This document shows, in pieces, positions 43,887-51,592 of a stretch of 64,000 nt of DNA. Origin of the DNA: Actinomadura macra NBRC 14102 (GTDB taxonomy: Bacteria; Actinomycetota; Actinomycetes; Streptosporangiales; Streptosporangiaceae); assembly GCF_001552215.1 (NCBI RefSeq), contig NZ_BCQT01000006.1, positions 558,001-622,000 of the forward strand. The letters run 5' to 3'. Position 1 is the first letter of the stretch; each line of letters begins with the position of its first letter. The notes beneath the pieces were generated by a model, which made no database searches, was not told where the DNA came from, and saw only the letters and a program-made list of their open reading frames with translations. The translations under genes and the position numbers were made by a program.

Positions 43887-45467
43887 ATGACGACGACCAC
43901 GGCCGACCGGGCGATGATCTGTTCGGCCGACCACCGAGCATCCTCGGCCGGGCTCGCGATCCTGCGCGCCGGCGGCTCGGCGGTGGACGCGGCCGTCGCG
44001 GCGGGCGCCGTCCTCGCGGTCGTCGCGCCGCAGCGCGGCGGCATGGGCGGTGACCTGTTCGCGATCGTGCACGCCGGCCCCGGTCCACCGGAGGTGATGA
44101 ACGCCTCCGGCCGGACGGGCTCGGGCGCCGACCCCGAGACGCTGCGGCGTGAGGGGCACCAGCGGATGCCCGTCCGGCATGACATCCGGTCGGTCCCGGT
44201 CCCCGGCTGTGTGGACGGGTGGCTCGCCCTGCACGGCCGATACGGGCGGCTGCCGCGTGCGGAGGTGCTGCGGTCAGCCGTCCTGCACGCCGAGGGGGGC
44301 TTCGCCACCACCCCCGGTCTCATGGCCGCCGTCGAGGCCGCGGCCGGCGCGCCCGGCGCCCGGCGGCCCGCCTGGGCGGACCGTCCGGGCAAGGTCGTGG
44401 CGCGTCCCGGCGCGGCCCGCGCCCTGCGCGCCATCGTCGACGAGGGACGCGCCGGCTTCTACCAGGGCGAGTTCGGCAGCGGGCTGCGGGCCCTCGGCCG
44501 CGGTCACTACGGCGCGGCCGACTTCGCCGAGCCGGACGCGGAGTGGTGCCGCCCCCTCGGCCTGCGCACGTTCGGGCACGACGTGTGGACGGCTGCGCCG
44601 AACTCGCAGGGCTACGTGCTGCTCCTCGCGCTGGCGCTCGCCGAGGGGCTCGGCCTGCCCGGCTCACCGGACGACCCCGCGTGGGTGCACCTGCTCGCCG
44701 AGTCCGCCCTCGCCGCTGCCGCCGACCGCACGGCGATGCTGCACGAGGACGCCGACGGCGAAGCGCTTGTCCGCCCGGAGCGGATCCGCTCCCTGCGCGG
44801 CACGATCGACCCCGTCCGGCACTGGCGGCGGCGCGGCACGATCATGTCCGCCGACACCACCGTCGTGTGCGCCGTGGACGAACGGGGCATGGGCGTCTCG
44901 CTGCTCCAGTCCAACGCGAACGGGCTCGGCTCGCTGCTGTTCGAACCCCGCACCGGGATCAACCTGCACAGCCGCGGGATCGCCTTCGGGCTGGCCCCGG
45001 GGTCGCCCGCCGAGTACGGTCCGCGCCGCCGCCCGCCGCACACGCTCGTCCCGGTGCTGGTGACCCGGCCGGACGGGGCGCTGCGCGCCGTCCTCGGGTC
45101 CACCGGCGGCGATATCCAGCCGCAGATCCTCATGCAGTTGCTCGTCCGGGCACTGCGGCACGGCGCCCCGCCGGACGTGGCGCTGGCCGCACCCCGCTGG
45201 CGGCTCGCGACCGGTTTCGGGCGGTTCGAGACGTGGCAGGGCCGTACCCCGATCCGGTTGGACCTGGAGAACGGCGTCCCCGCCACCTGGACGCGGGAAC
45301 TGCCCGGTTATGGCCACATCGTCCGCGCCGCGACCGCGGACGACGAGTTCGGCGAGGCCCAGCTCATCGAGGTCACGCCGGACGATGCGGGTCTTCGCGG
45401 CGCCGCCGAGCCACGCGCACCGCACAGCGCCGCCCTCGGTTACTGGAGCCCGATCGGGGGGACGTGA
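43887..45467 (+). CDS. Gamma-glutamyltransferase-family protein
   Basis: N-terminal-nucleophile hydrolase family, 526 residues. The N-terminus MICSADHRASSAGLAILRAG and GSAVDAAVAAGAVLAVVAPQ, then RGGMGGDLFAIVHAG, are typical of the large subunit. The processing and nucleophile region reads MSADTTVVCAVDERGMGVSL, with the Thr of DTTVV at the cleavage position, followed by NANGLGSLLFEPRTGINLHS. The late GSTGGDIQPQILMQLLVRAL is also characteristic. No signal peptide is visible, unlike the periplasmic enzymes, so a cytoplasmic acylase-type role is likely. The ATG has GGAGG upstream. It is 54 bases before the phosphoketolase gene. Confidence 0.87.
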   Translation: MTTTTADRAMICSADHRASSAGLAILRAGGSAVDAAVAAGAVLAVVAPQRGGMGGDLFAIVHAGPGPPEVMNASGRTGSGADPETLRREGHQRMPVRHDIRSVPVPGCVDGWLALHGRYGRLPRAEVLRSAVLHAEGGFATTPGLMAAVEAAAGAPGARRPAWADRPGKVVARPGAARALRAIVDEGRAGFYQGEFGSGLRALGRGHYGAADFAEPDAEWCRPLGLRTFGHDVWTAAPNSQGYVLLLALALAEGLGLPGSPDDPAWVHLLAESALAAAADRTAMLHEDADGEALVRPERIRSLRGTIDPVRHWRRRGTIMSADTTVVCAVDERGMGVSLLQSNANGLGSLLFEPRTGINLHSRGIAFGLAPGSPAEYGPRRRPPHTLVPVLVTRPDGALRAVLGSTGGDIQPQILMQLLVRALRHGAPPDVALAAPRWRLATGFGRFETWQGRTPIRLDLENGVPATWTRELPGYGHIVRAATADDEFGEAQLIEVTPDDAGLRGAAEPRAPHSAALGYWSPIGGT

Positions 45468-45521
45468 TCTCCGGGCGGTACACCGAACGCAAGCCAGACA
45501 CCGAGCACCGGAGGCACACGT

Positions 45522-47882
45522 ATGACCGAGGGCGTCGCGATGACCGACGAGGACGTGCGGCGGATCGACGCCTACTGGAGGGCCGCGAACTACCTCTCGG
45601 TGGGACAGATCTACCTGCTGGACAACCCGCTGCTGCGCGAGCCCCTCACGCGGGCGCACATCAAGCCGCGGCTGCTCGGGCACTGGGGCACCTCCCCCGG
45701 CCTCAACTTCTGCTACGCGCACCTCAATCGGACGATCAGGGCGCGCGACCTCGACATGATCTACATCATGGGGCCGGGCCACGGCGGCCCGGCGGCCGTC
45801 GCGAACGCGTGGCTGGAGGGTACCTACAGCGAGGTCTACCCGCGGATCTCACGGGACGCCCCGGGGATGGCGCGGCTGTTCCGGCAGTTCTCCTTCCCCG
45901 GCGGCATCCCGAGTCACGTCGCGCCGGAGACGCCCGGCTCGATCCACGAGGGCGGCGAGCTCGGCTACTCGCTGGCGCACGCCTACGGCGCGGCGTTCGA
46001 CAACCCGGACCTGGTCGTGGCGTGCATCGTCGGCGACGGCGAGGCCGAGACCGGCCCGCTCGCGGCGAGCTGGCATTCCAACAAGTTCCTGGACCCGGTG
46101 AACGACGGCGCCGTCCTGCCGATCCTGCACCTGAACGGCTACAAGATCGCGAACCCGTCGGTGCTGGCGCGCATCCCGGAGGAGGAGCTCGTCCAGCTCT
46201 TCGACGGCTACGGGTACCGTCCCACGCTGGTGAGCGGTGACGATCCGGCATCGATGCACCGGAAGATGGCCGTCGCGCTCGACCAGGCATTGGACGAGAT
46301 CGCCTCCATCCAGGCCGCCGCGCGGGACGGCGGGGCCTCCGAGCGGCGACGCTGGCCGATGATCATTCTGCGGTCGCCGAAGGGCTGGACCGGCCCGAAG
46401 GAGGTCGACGGCCTGCCCGTCGAGAACACCTGGCGCTCCCACCAGGTCCCGCTCTCCGGGGTACGCGACGACCCCGACCACCTCGCGCAGCTGGAGGCGT
46501 GGCTGCGCTCCTACCGCCCCGAGGAGCTGTTCGACGACGAGGGCCGTCCGGTGGAGGCGTTGCGCAACCTGGCGCCCGCGGGCGAGCGCCGGATGAGCGC
46601 GAACCCGCACGCCAACGGCGGCCTGCTGCTGCGCCCGCTGACCCTGCCCGACTTCCGCGACTACGCCGTGCCCGTCGACAAGCCCGGCACCACGACCACC
46701 GAGCCCACCCGGCGGCTCGGCGCCTACCTGCGCGACGTCGTGAAGGCCAACCCGTCCGACTTCCGCATCATGGGCGCCGACGAGACCGCCTCCAACCGGC
46801 TCGGGGACGTCTTCGAGGCGACCGACCGCGTCTTCGCGGGCGAACGGTATCCGACCGACGAGCACCAGGCCGCGCACGGCCGCGTCATGGAGGTGCTCAG
46901 CGAGCACCTGTGCCAGGGCTGGCTGGAAGGCTATCTCCTCACCGGACGGCACGGCCTGTTCAACAGCTACGAGGCGTTCATCCACATCGTGGACGCGATG
47001 TTCAACCAGCACGCCAAGTGGCTCAAGGTCACGCGGGAGCTGCCGTGGCGCCGCCCGATCGCGTCCCTGAACTACCTGCTGTCCTCGCACGTGTGGCGGC
47101 AGGACCACAACGGCTTCACCCACCAGGACCCCGGCTTCCTGGACGTCGTCATGAACAAGAAGCCGGAGATCGTCCGGGTGTACCTCCCGCCGGACGCCAA
47201 CACCCTGCTGTCGGTCGGCGACCACTGCCTGCGGTCCCGCGACTACGTCAACGTGGTCGTCGCAGGGAAGCAGCCCGCGCTCAACTGGCTGCCGATGGAC
47301 GCCGCCATCGCGCACTGCACCCGCGGCATCGGCATCTGGGAGTGGGCGTCGTCGGACGGCGGCGCCGACCCCGACGTCGTGCTCGCCTGCGCGGGCGACA
47401 TCCCGACACTGGAGACCCTCGCCGCCGTCGACCTGCTCCGCCAGCACTTCCCCGAGCTGCGCGTCCGGGTCGTGAACGTCGTCGACCTCATGCGGCTCCA
47501 GCCCGACCGCGAGCACCCGCACGGGCTGCCCGACCGGGACTTCGACGCCCTGTTCACCACCGACAAACCCGTGATCTTCGCGTTCCACGGCTACCCGTAC
47601 CTGATCCACCGGCTGACCTACCGCCGCGCCGGGCACCACAACCTGCACGTCCGCGGCTACAAGGAGGAGGGCACGACCACCACCCCCTTCGACATGGTCA
47701 TGCTCAACGACCTGGACCGCTTCCACCTGGTCATGGACGTGATCGACCGCGTCCCCTCGCTGGGCGGACGGGTCGCCCACATCCGGCAGCGGATGTCGGA
47801 CCGGCGCCTGCAACTGCGCCTGCACACCCGCGAGCACGGCGAGGACGCCCCCGAGATCCGCGACTGGACCTGGCCGTACTGA
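45522..47882 (+). CDS. xfp: Phosphoketolase (xylulose-5-phosphate/fructose-6-phosphate)
   Basis: Thiamine-diphosphate enzyme that cleaves xylulose 5-phosphate (and often fructose 6-phosphate) with phosphate to acetyl-phosphate plus glyceraldehyde 3-phosphate or erythrose 4-phosphate. The 786-residue product has the family length and motifs: [40 protein letters not shown], the TPP-binding [20 protein letters not shown] (about 169-188), [14 protein letters not shown] and, in the C-terminal half, [20 protein letters not shown]. The ATG at 45522 has GGAGG seven bases upstream. ackA begins 39 bases downstream, so acetyl-phosphate would be converted to acetate plus ATP. Confidence 0.96.
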   Translation: MTEGVAMTDEDVRRIDAYWRAANYLSVGQIYLLDNPLLREPLTRAHIKPRLLGHWGTSPGLNFCYAHLNRTIRARDLDMIYIMGPGHGGPAAVANAWLEGTYSEVYPRISRDAPGMARLFRQFSFPGGIPSHVAPETPGSIHEGGELGYSLAHAYGAAFDNPDLVVACIVGDGEAETGPLAASWHSNKFLDPVNDGAVLPILHLNGYKIANPSVLARIPEEELVQLFDGYGYRPTLVSGDDPASMHRKMAVALDQALDEIASIQAAARDGGASERRRWPMIILRSPKGWTGPKEVDGLPVENTWRSHQVPLSGVRDDPDHLAQLEAWLRSYRPEELFDDEGRPVEALRNLAPAGERRMSANPHANGGLLLRPLTLPDFRDYAVPVDKPGTTTTEPTRRLGAYLRDVVKANPSDFRIMGADETASNRLGDVFEATDRVFAGERYPTDEHQAAHGRVMEVLSEHLCQGWLEGYLLTGRHGLFNSYEAFIHIVDAMFNQHAKWLKVTRELPWRRPIASLNYLLSSHVWRQDHNGFTHQDPGFLDVVMNKKPEIVRVYLPPDANTLLSVGDHCLRSRDYVNVVVAGKQPALNWLPMDAAIAHCTRGIGIWEWASSDGGADPDVVLACAGDIPTLETLAAVDLLRQHFPELRVRVVNVVDLMRLQPDREHPHGLPDRDFDALFTTDKPVIFAFHGYPYLIHRLTYRRAGHHNLHVRGYKEEGTTTTPFDMVMLNDLDRFHLVMDVIDRVPSLGGRVAHIRQRMSDRRLQLRLHTREHGEDAPEIRDWTWPY

Positions 47883-47921
47883 ACGGCGGAGTCGAGGACA
47901 CGACCGCACGGAAGGGAACAC

Positions 47922-48995
47922 ATGCGCGTCCTGACGGTCAACCCGGGATCGAGCAGCCTGAAACTGAGCCTGCTCGACGCCGGCGACACGGTCCTCACCG
48001 AGGCGTCCGGCCCCCGGCAGGAGATGGCGCCGCTGGTCAAGGACATGCCCAGGCCGGACGCCATCGGCGTCCGGTTCGTCCACGGCGGCACGGACTTCAC
48101 CGCCCCCGTCCTCGTGAACGACGCCGTCACCGAACGGCTGCACGCCCTCGCCGACCTCGCGCCCCTGCACCAGCCGGCGTCGCTGCACGCCCTGTCGGAG
48201 ATCACCGGCGTCCTGCCCGGTGTCCCGGCCGTGGCGTGCTTCGACACCGCCTTCCACGCCACGCTCCCGGAGGCCGCCGCCACGTACGCGCTCCCGGCCG
48301 ACTGGCGGGAACGCTTCGGCCTGCGCCGCTATGGGTTCCACGGGCTCTCGTTCTCCTACGCCGTCCGCCGGGCCGGTGAGCTGCTCGGCACCGACCCGGC
48401 CACCCTCCGGATGGTGGTCTGCCACCTCGGATCCGGCGCGTCCCTGGCCGCCGTGGCGGACGGCGTCTCCATCGACACCACGATGGGATTCACGCCCCTG
48501 GAGGGTCTGGTCATGGCCTCCCGCGCGGGCAGCATCGACCCGGGCATCCCGCTCTGGCTGATCAAGCACGGGCTCTCCGCCCACGACGTCAACGACGTGC
48601 TCGAACACGGCTCCGGGCTGCTCGGCCTCACCGGCACCGGTGACATGCGCCGGATCCGCGAGCTGGCCGAGGGCCGCGACGTGACCGCCCTCGCCGCCCT
48701 GGACGTCTACCACCACCGCCTCCGCGCCTGCGCCGCCGCCATGATCGCGTCCCTCGGCGGCCTGGACGTGCTGGCGTTCACCGGCGGCGTCGGCGAGCAC
48801 GCCCCGTCCGTCCGCATGCGCCTCGCCGAGGACCTCGCCTTCCTCGGCACCGCCGTCGACCCCGACCGCAACGCCGCCGCGGACGGCGACGCCGACATCA
48901 CCTCCGACGGCGCCGCCGTCCGCGCCCTCGTGATCGCCGCCCGCGAGGACCTGGAGATAGCGGCAGGAGTCCGGCAGGTCCTCACCCGCAGGTGA
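47922..48995 (+). CDS. ackA: Acetate kinase, short form
   Basis: Transfers phosphate from acetyl-phosphate to ADP. The 357-residue product has the acetate kinase signatures MRVLTVNPGSSSLKLSLLDA, the catalytic region GVRFVHGGTDFTAPVLV, LAPLHQPASLHAL, CFDTAFHATLPEAAATYALP, RRYGFHGLSFSYAV, CHLGSGASLAAV and FTGGVGEHAPSVR. It is about 40 residues shorter than typical AckA, mainly in the N-terminal domain, as in other phosphoketolase-linked actinobacterial kinases. No phosphotransacetylase gene is in the window, which fits a dedicated phosphoketolase shunt. Confidence 0.94.
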   Translation: MRVLTVNPGSSSLKLSLLDAGDTVLTEASGPRQEMAPLVKDMPRPDAIGVRFVHGGTDFTAPVLVNDAVTERLHALADLAPLHQPASLHALSEITGVLPGVPAVACFDTAFHATLPEAAATYALPADWRERFGLRRYGFHGLSFSYAVRRAGELLGTDPATLRMVVCHLGSGASLAAVADGVSIDTTMGFTPLEGLVMASRAGSIDPGIPLWLIKHGLSAHDVNDVLEHGSGLLGLTGTGDMRRIRELAEGRDVTALAALDVYHHRLRACAAAMIASLGGLDVLAFTGGVGEHAPSVRMRLAEDLAFLGTAVDPDRNAAADGDADITSDGAAVRALVIAAREDLEIAAGVRQVLTRR

Positions 48996-49007
48996 GAGCA
49001 TGTGCGC

Positions 49008-49115
49008 ATGCCGGAACCCGTATGCCGCACCTGCGGAGAGCCCCTTCCGCCGTCGGACGGCAGGCCGGGGCGCGCGCCCGAGTACTGCTCGGCGGCCTGC
49101 CGCCAGAAGGCGTAG
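49008..49115 (+). CDS. 35-residue zinc-finger peptide, probably truncated
   Basis: An ATG at 49008 opens a frame starting MPEPVCRTCGEPLPPSDGRP and ending YCSAACRQKA, stop TAG at 49113. Two knuckles, CRTC and CSAAC, form a small zinc finger. Related actinobacterial peptides continue after CRQKA with Tyr-Arg-Ala-Arg-type residues; here the codon at that Tyr position is TAG, so a nonsense change may have shortened it. It begins 12 bases after ackA and precedes the sigma-factor remnant. Confidence 0.5.
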   Translation: MPEPVCRTCGEPLPPSDGRPGRAPEYCSAACRQKA

Positions 49116-49140
49116 CGGTCGCGGCAGGCCGGCGGCGGCG

Positions 49141-49470
49141 ATCCGGACGGGCGACGAGTGGTCGTTCGCCGGGCTGGTCGAGCCGTACCGGCGTGAGCTC
49201 CAGGTGCACTGCTACCGGATGGTCGGCTCCTTCGACGACTCGGAGGACCTCGTCCAGGAGACGCTGCTCAAGGCGTGGCGGAACCGGGCCGGGTTCGAAG
49301 GACACTCCAGCCTCCGCGCCTGGCTCTACAAGATCGCCACCAACACGACCCTGGACTTTCTGAGGCGCCACGAGCGGCGCCCCCAGCAGTACGGGCCGAG
49401 CCCCCTCCTCCCAACAGACGGCGTGACGGCGTCACCGTTCCTGCCCTGGTTGCAGCCGTTCCCCGACTCA
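49141..49470 (+). pseudogene. Truncated ECF sigma factor (SigX5/SigJ-like), region 2 only
   Basis: The frame reads DEWSFAGLVEPYRRELQVHC, YRMVGSFDDSEDLVQETLLK, AWRNRAGFEGHSSLRAWLYK and IATNTTLDFLRRHERRPQQ, a clear sigma-70 region 2 of the ECF group whose next segment is normally VPWLQPYPD; here LPWLQPFPDS follows and then homology stops at about 49470. Region 4 and the SnoaL-like C-terminal domain common in this subgroup are missing. No acceptable start codon lies in frame right before the homology. It is therefore a remnant, joined to an HNH-nuclease fragment. Confidence 0.78.
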
Positions 49471-50114
49471 CCAAGCCCGCAGGCGCCGATGACCGCCGCG
49501 ACCTGTCGGAGCGGATGGCGGCGGCCCTCACCAGCGTCCTTTCCGGCGGTCACACCGCCACCAAGGTCACCGTGATCTGCGACCTGGACACCCTCACCGG
49601 CGGTACCGCCCCGGCCCGCCTCGCCGACGGAACCCCCATCCCCGCCGAACAGGCCCGACGTATCGCCCTCAATGCCGGGGTATCCCCGCTGCTGCTGGGA
49701 CGCGGCCACCTACCGCTCTACCTCGGCCACGGCCGCCGGTTCGCCAGCCCCGCCCAACGCCGCGTCCTCGAGACCATCTACCCGACGTGCGCCGTCCAGG
49801 GCTGCGAAGTCCCCGGCCATCTGTGCGAAGTCGACCACGTGAACGGCTGGGTCCTCAGACACAGCCCCACCGGCATCGACAAGCTCGCTCTCTGCTGCGG
49901 ATGGCACAACCGCTTCAAGCACACCGCCCCGGCCCGGCTCCACATCACCACCGACGAGAGCGGCCGCTACACCTACCGCCTCCTCCCACCTCCGAACACC
50001 GCGCGCCCGAACCCGTGGTACCAGGCTCCACCGGCACCCACGCCCCGTCGGGTTGGCCTCCGTCCCCGCACACGTAGCCACGCCACCCGAACCAACAGCC
50101 GTCCATGCGGTTAA
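49471..50114 (+). pseudogene. 3' fragment of a 13E12/DUF222-type HNH endonuclease gene
   Basis: In a different frame from the sigma remnant, about 213 residues match the C-terminal half of DUF222-HNH proteins: MAAALTSVLSGGHTATKVTV, ADGTPIPAEQARRIALNAGV, RRFASPAQRRVLETIYPTCA, then the HNH core VQGCEVPGHLCEVDHVNGWV and LALCCGWHNRFKHTAPARL. Full-length members are about twice this length, so the N-terminal DUF222 half is absent. Such genes (the mycobacterial 13E12 repeat family) are multicopy and commonly fragmented. The HNH residues are intact, but without a start it is probably not expressed. Confidence 0.8.
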
Positions 50115-50442
50115 CGCCAGACCGCTGGCCCGTAGCCTCACGGATGACCTTCTTCATTTGCGCCGGGACGCTACGCACCTTCCTCCGTACTCCCCACCCG
50201 GTCGCCTACGCCCAGCTGCTCCAGACGCCGGCCTGCGAGATCTGGCTGCGCTCCCGGCGGAGCTTGACGCGAACCCCGGCCACCGGCGGCGGAAGGTGAT
50301 GACCTCGCCCTAGGAGGGCACGGTGTTCCCCACAACACGCACCGCCGCCTCCTCGACCGTGGCCGTGTCCGCCCGGCGGAACCCGGCACTGTTCCCAGGA
50401 GTCTGACCGACCGAAATCGCCGTCGAATCCGAGGTGGTCGGG
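50115..50442. other. 328-bp region after the HNH fragment
   Basis: No gene recognised. Short frames have no family resemblance or ribosome-binding site. GAGG before the ATG at 50443 belongs to the downstream membrane-protein gene. Confidence 0.5.
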
Positions 50443-50928
50443 ATGCTGCTCAACCTGGTCGCGATCGCGCTGTCCGCGCTGGCCCTCGCCTGTTCCACCT
50501 ACCTGGCCCACCGCCAGGTGACCCTGATGCATCGCTCCGCCTACCTGCCCGTCTACCTGGCCTTCCTCAACGAGTTCCGGTCGATGGAGTTCCACGACCG
50601 CTACCGGTTCGTCTGCGAGCGGCTACCGCACGAGCACGAGCCCGGCAACGGCCTGTCGGGGTTACCTGACGAGGCGAGACGGGCTGTGCTGGACATCGCC
50701 TACTACTTCCAGAACCTCATCCTCGTCTGGCGGCTCAGCCTGCTGGACGAGCAGGTCCTCGCGACGATGGGAATCCGGTTCCTCCGGGTCTGGGACGCGA
50801 TCGCACCTTTCGTCGAGCGCGAACGCGAACTCATGGGCGCTCCCGAATTCCGGCTGATGAGCAGCCTCGAAGCCTTCGCCGAGGAGGTCAGGCAGAGCCG
50901 CCCACCCAGGCGCCGTCGGCTCCTCTAG
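50443..50928 (+). CDS. DUF4760-like single-pass membrane protein
   Basis: The 161-residue product begins MLLNLVAIALSALALACSTY, one membrane segment, followed by a helical soluble domain: YLPVYLAFLNEFRSMEFHDR, LPDEARRAVLDIAYYFQNLI and IRFLRVWDAIAPFVERERE. The plan (N-terminal anchor, then a helical domain with YY-Q/D-NL) matches uncharacterised DUF4760-type proteins. The ATG at 50443 has GAGG seven bases upstream; a GTG at 50434 is an alternative. Function unknown. It is convergent with the Lrp gene. Confidence 0.62.
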   Translation: MLLNLVAIALSALALACSTYLAHRQVTLMHRSAYLPVYLAFLNEFRSMEFHDRYRFVCERLPHEHEPGNGLSGLPDEARRAVLDIAYYFQNLILVWRLSLLDEQVLATMGIRFLRVWDAIAPFVERERELMGAPEFRLMSSLEAFAEEVRQSRPPRRRRLL

Positions 50929-50988
50929 GAGCCCACCGCCTCCGACCACCCGTCAGTCACCTGCCACCAACGTCTCGACCCGAGCCGT

Positions 50989-51489
50989 CTAGCGGCCTGG
51001 TCTGCGGGCTTCGGCTCGGGCGCGGCGTTCCTCGTCCTCCAGGAGCGGGCCTATGCGGAAGGGGACCTGATGGGTGAGGACGATCGAGGTCGTGCTGCGC
51101 CGGACCCCCGGGCAGGCGAGGATCGAGTCGATCACCTCGTGGAGCTGCCTGCCGTTCGGGGCCGCCGCGCGGACGAGGAGATCGCCCTGGCCGGTGATGC
51201 CGAGCACCTCCAGGACGCGGGGAATCGCGGCCAGGGCGGCGGCGGCCTCGCGGAGACGGCCTTGGGCCACCTCCAGGGTGACGAAGGCGGTGAGGTCGAA
51301 GCCGAGGGCGTCCAGGTCGACTTCGCGGCCGCGGTGGCCGATCACGCCGTCGCGTTCGAGGCGTTCGACGCGGGCGTGGGCGGTGTTGCGGGCGATGCCG
51401 AGCCTTGCGGCCAGTTCGGTGACACCGATGCGGGGCTGCTCGACGAGGCGGCGCAGGATCTGGATGTCGAGCAGGGTGGGGCGCGTCAC
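50989..51489 (-). CDS. Lrp/AsnC-family regulator
   Basis: The 166-residue product begins MTRPTLLDIQILRRLVEQPR and has the AsnC-type HTH IGVTELAARLGIARNTAHAR (about 21-40), then VERLERDGVIGHRGREVD. A RAM ligand-binding domain follows (LTAFVTLEVAQGRLREAAAA, VLGITGQGDLLVRAAAPNGR and SIVLTHQVPF). A GTG at 51489 is used, with GGAGG eight bases upstream; a GTG at 51498 would abut that site. It is divergent from the indolepyruvate ferredoxin oxidoreductase gene, with a perfect inverted repeat between them, and probably senses an amino acid to control that gene. Confidence 0.9.
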   Translation of the reverse strand: MTRPTLLDIQILRRLVEQPRIGVTELAARLGIARNTAHARVERLERDGVIGHRGREVDLDALGFDLTAFVTLEVAQGRLREAAAALAAIPRVLEVLGITGQGDLLVRAAAPNGRQLHEVIDSILACPGVRRSTTSIVLTHQVPFRIGPLLEDEERRARAEARRPGR

Positions 51490-51523
51490 AACGCTCACCT
51501 CCGGCGGGTAACTCGGTTCTGAC

Positions 51524-51540
51524 TTGAGCAATCCGCTCAA
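51524..51540. promoter_or_regulatory. Lrp-type inverted repeat between lrp and the oxidoreductase
   Basis: TTGAGC-AATCC-GCTCAA is a perfect 6-base inverted repeat with a 5-base AT-rich centre, 35 bases upstream of the lrp start and 53 upstream of the oxidoreductase ATG. Length, symmetry and central AT bias match known Lrp/AsnC sites. Confidence 0.75.
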
Positions 51541-51592
51541 TTGTGGCGTTCACATCTTGCACGCCGCTCAGCGAGGGGGGCTCAATGCACGC

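Noticed and set aside
45849..49001. A very long open minus-strand frame (about 1050 codons) opposite phosphoketolase and acetate kinase
   Set aside because: It mirrors the codon bias of two clearly recognisable plus-strand genes; its translation has no family resemblance and is dominated by Val/Gly/Asp/Arg residues typical of shadow frames in GC-rich DNA.
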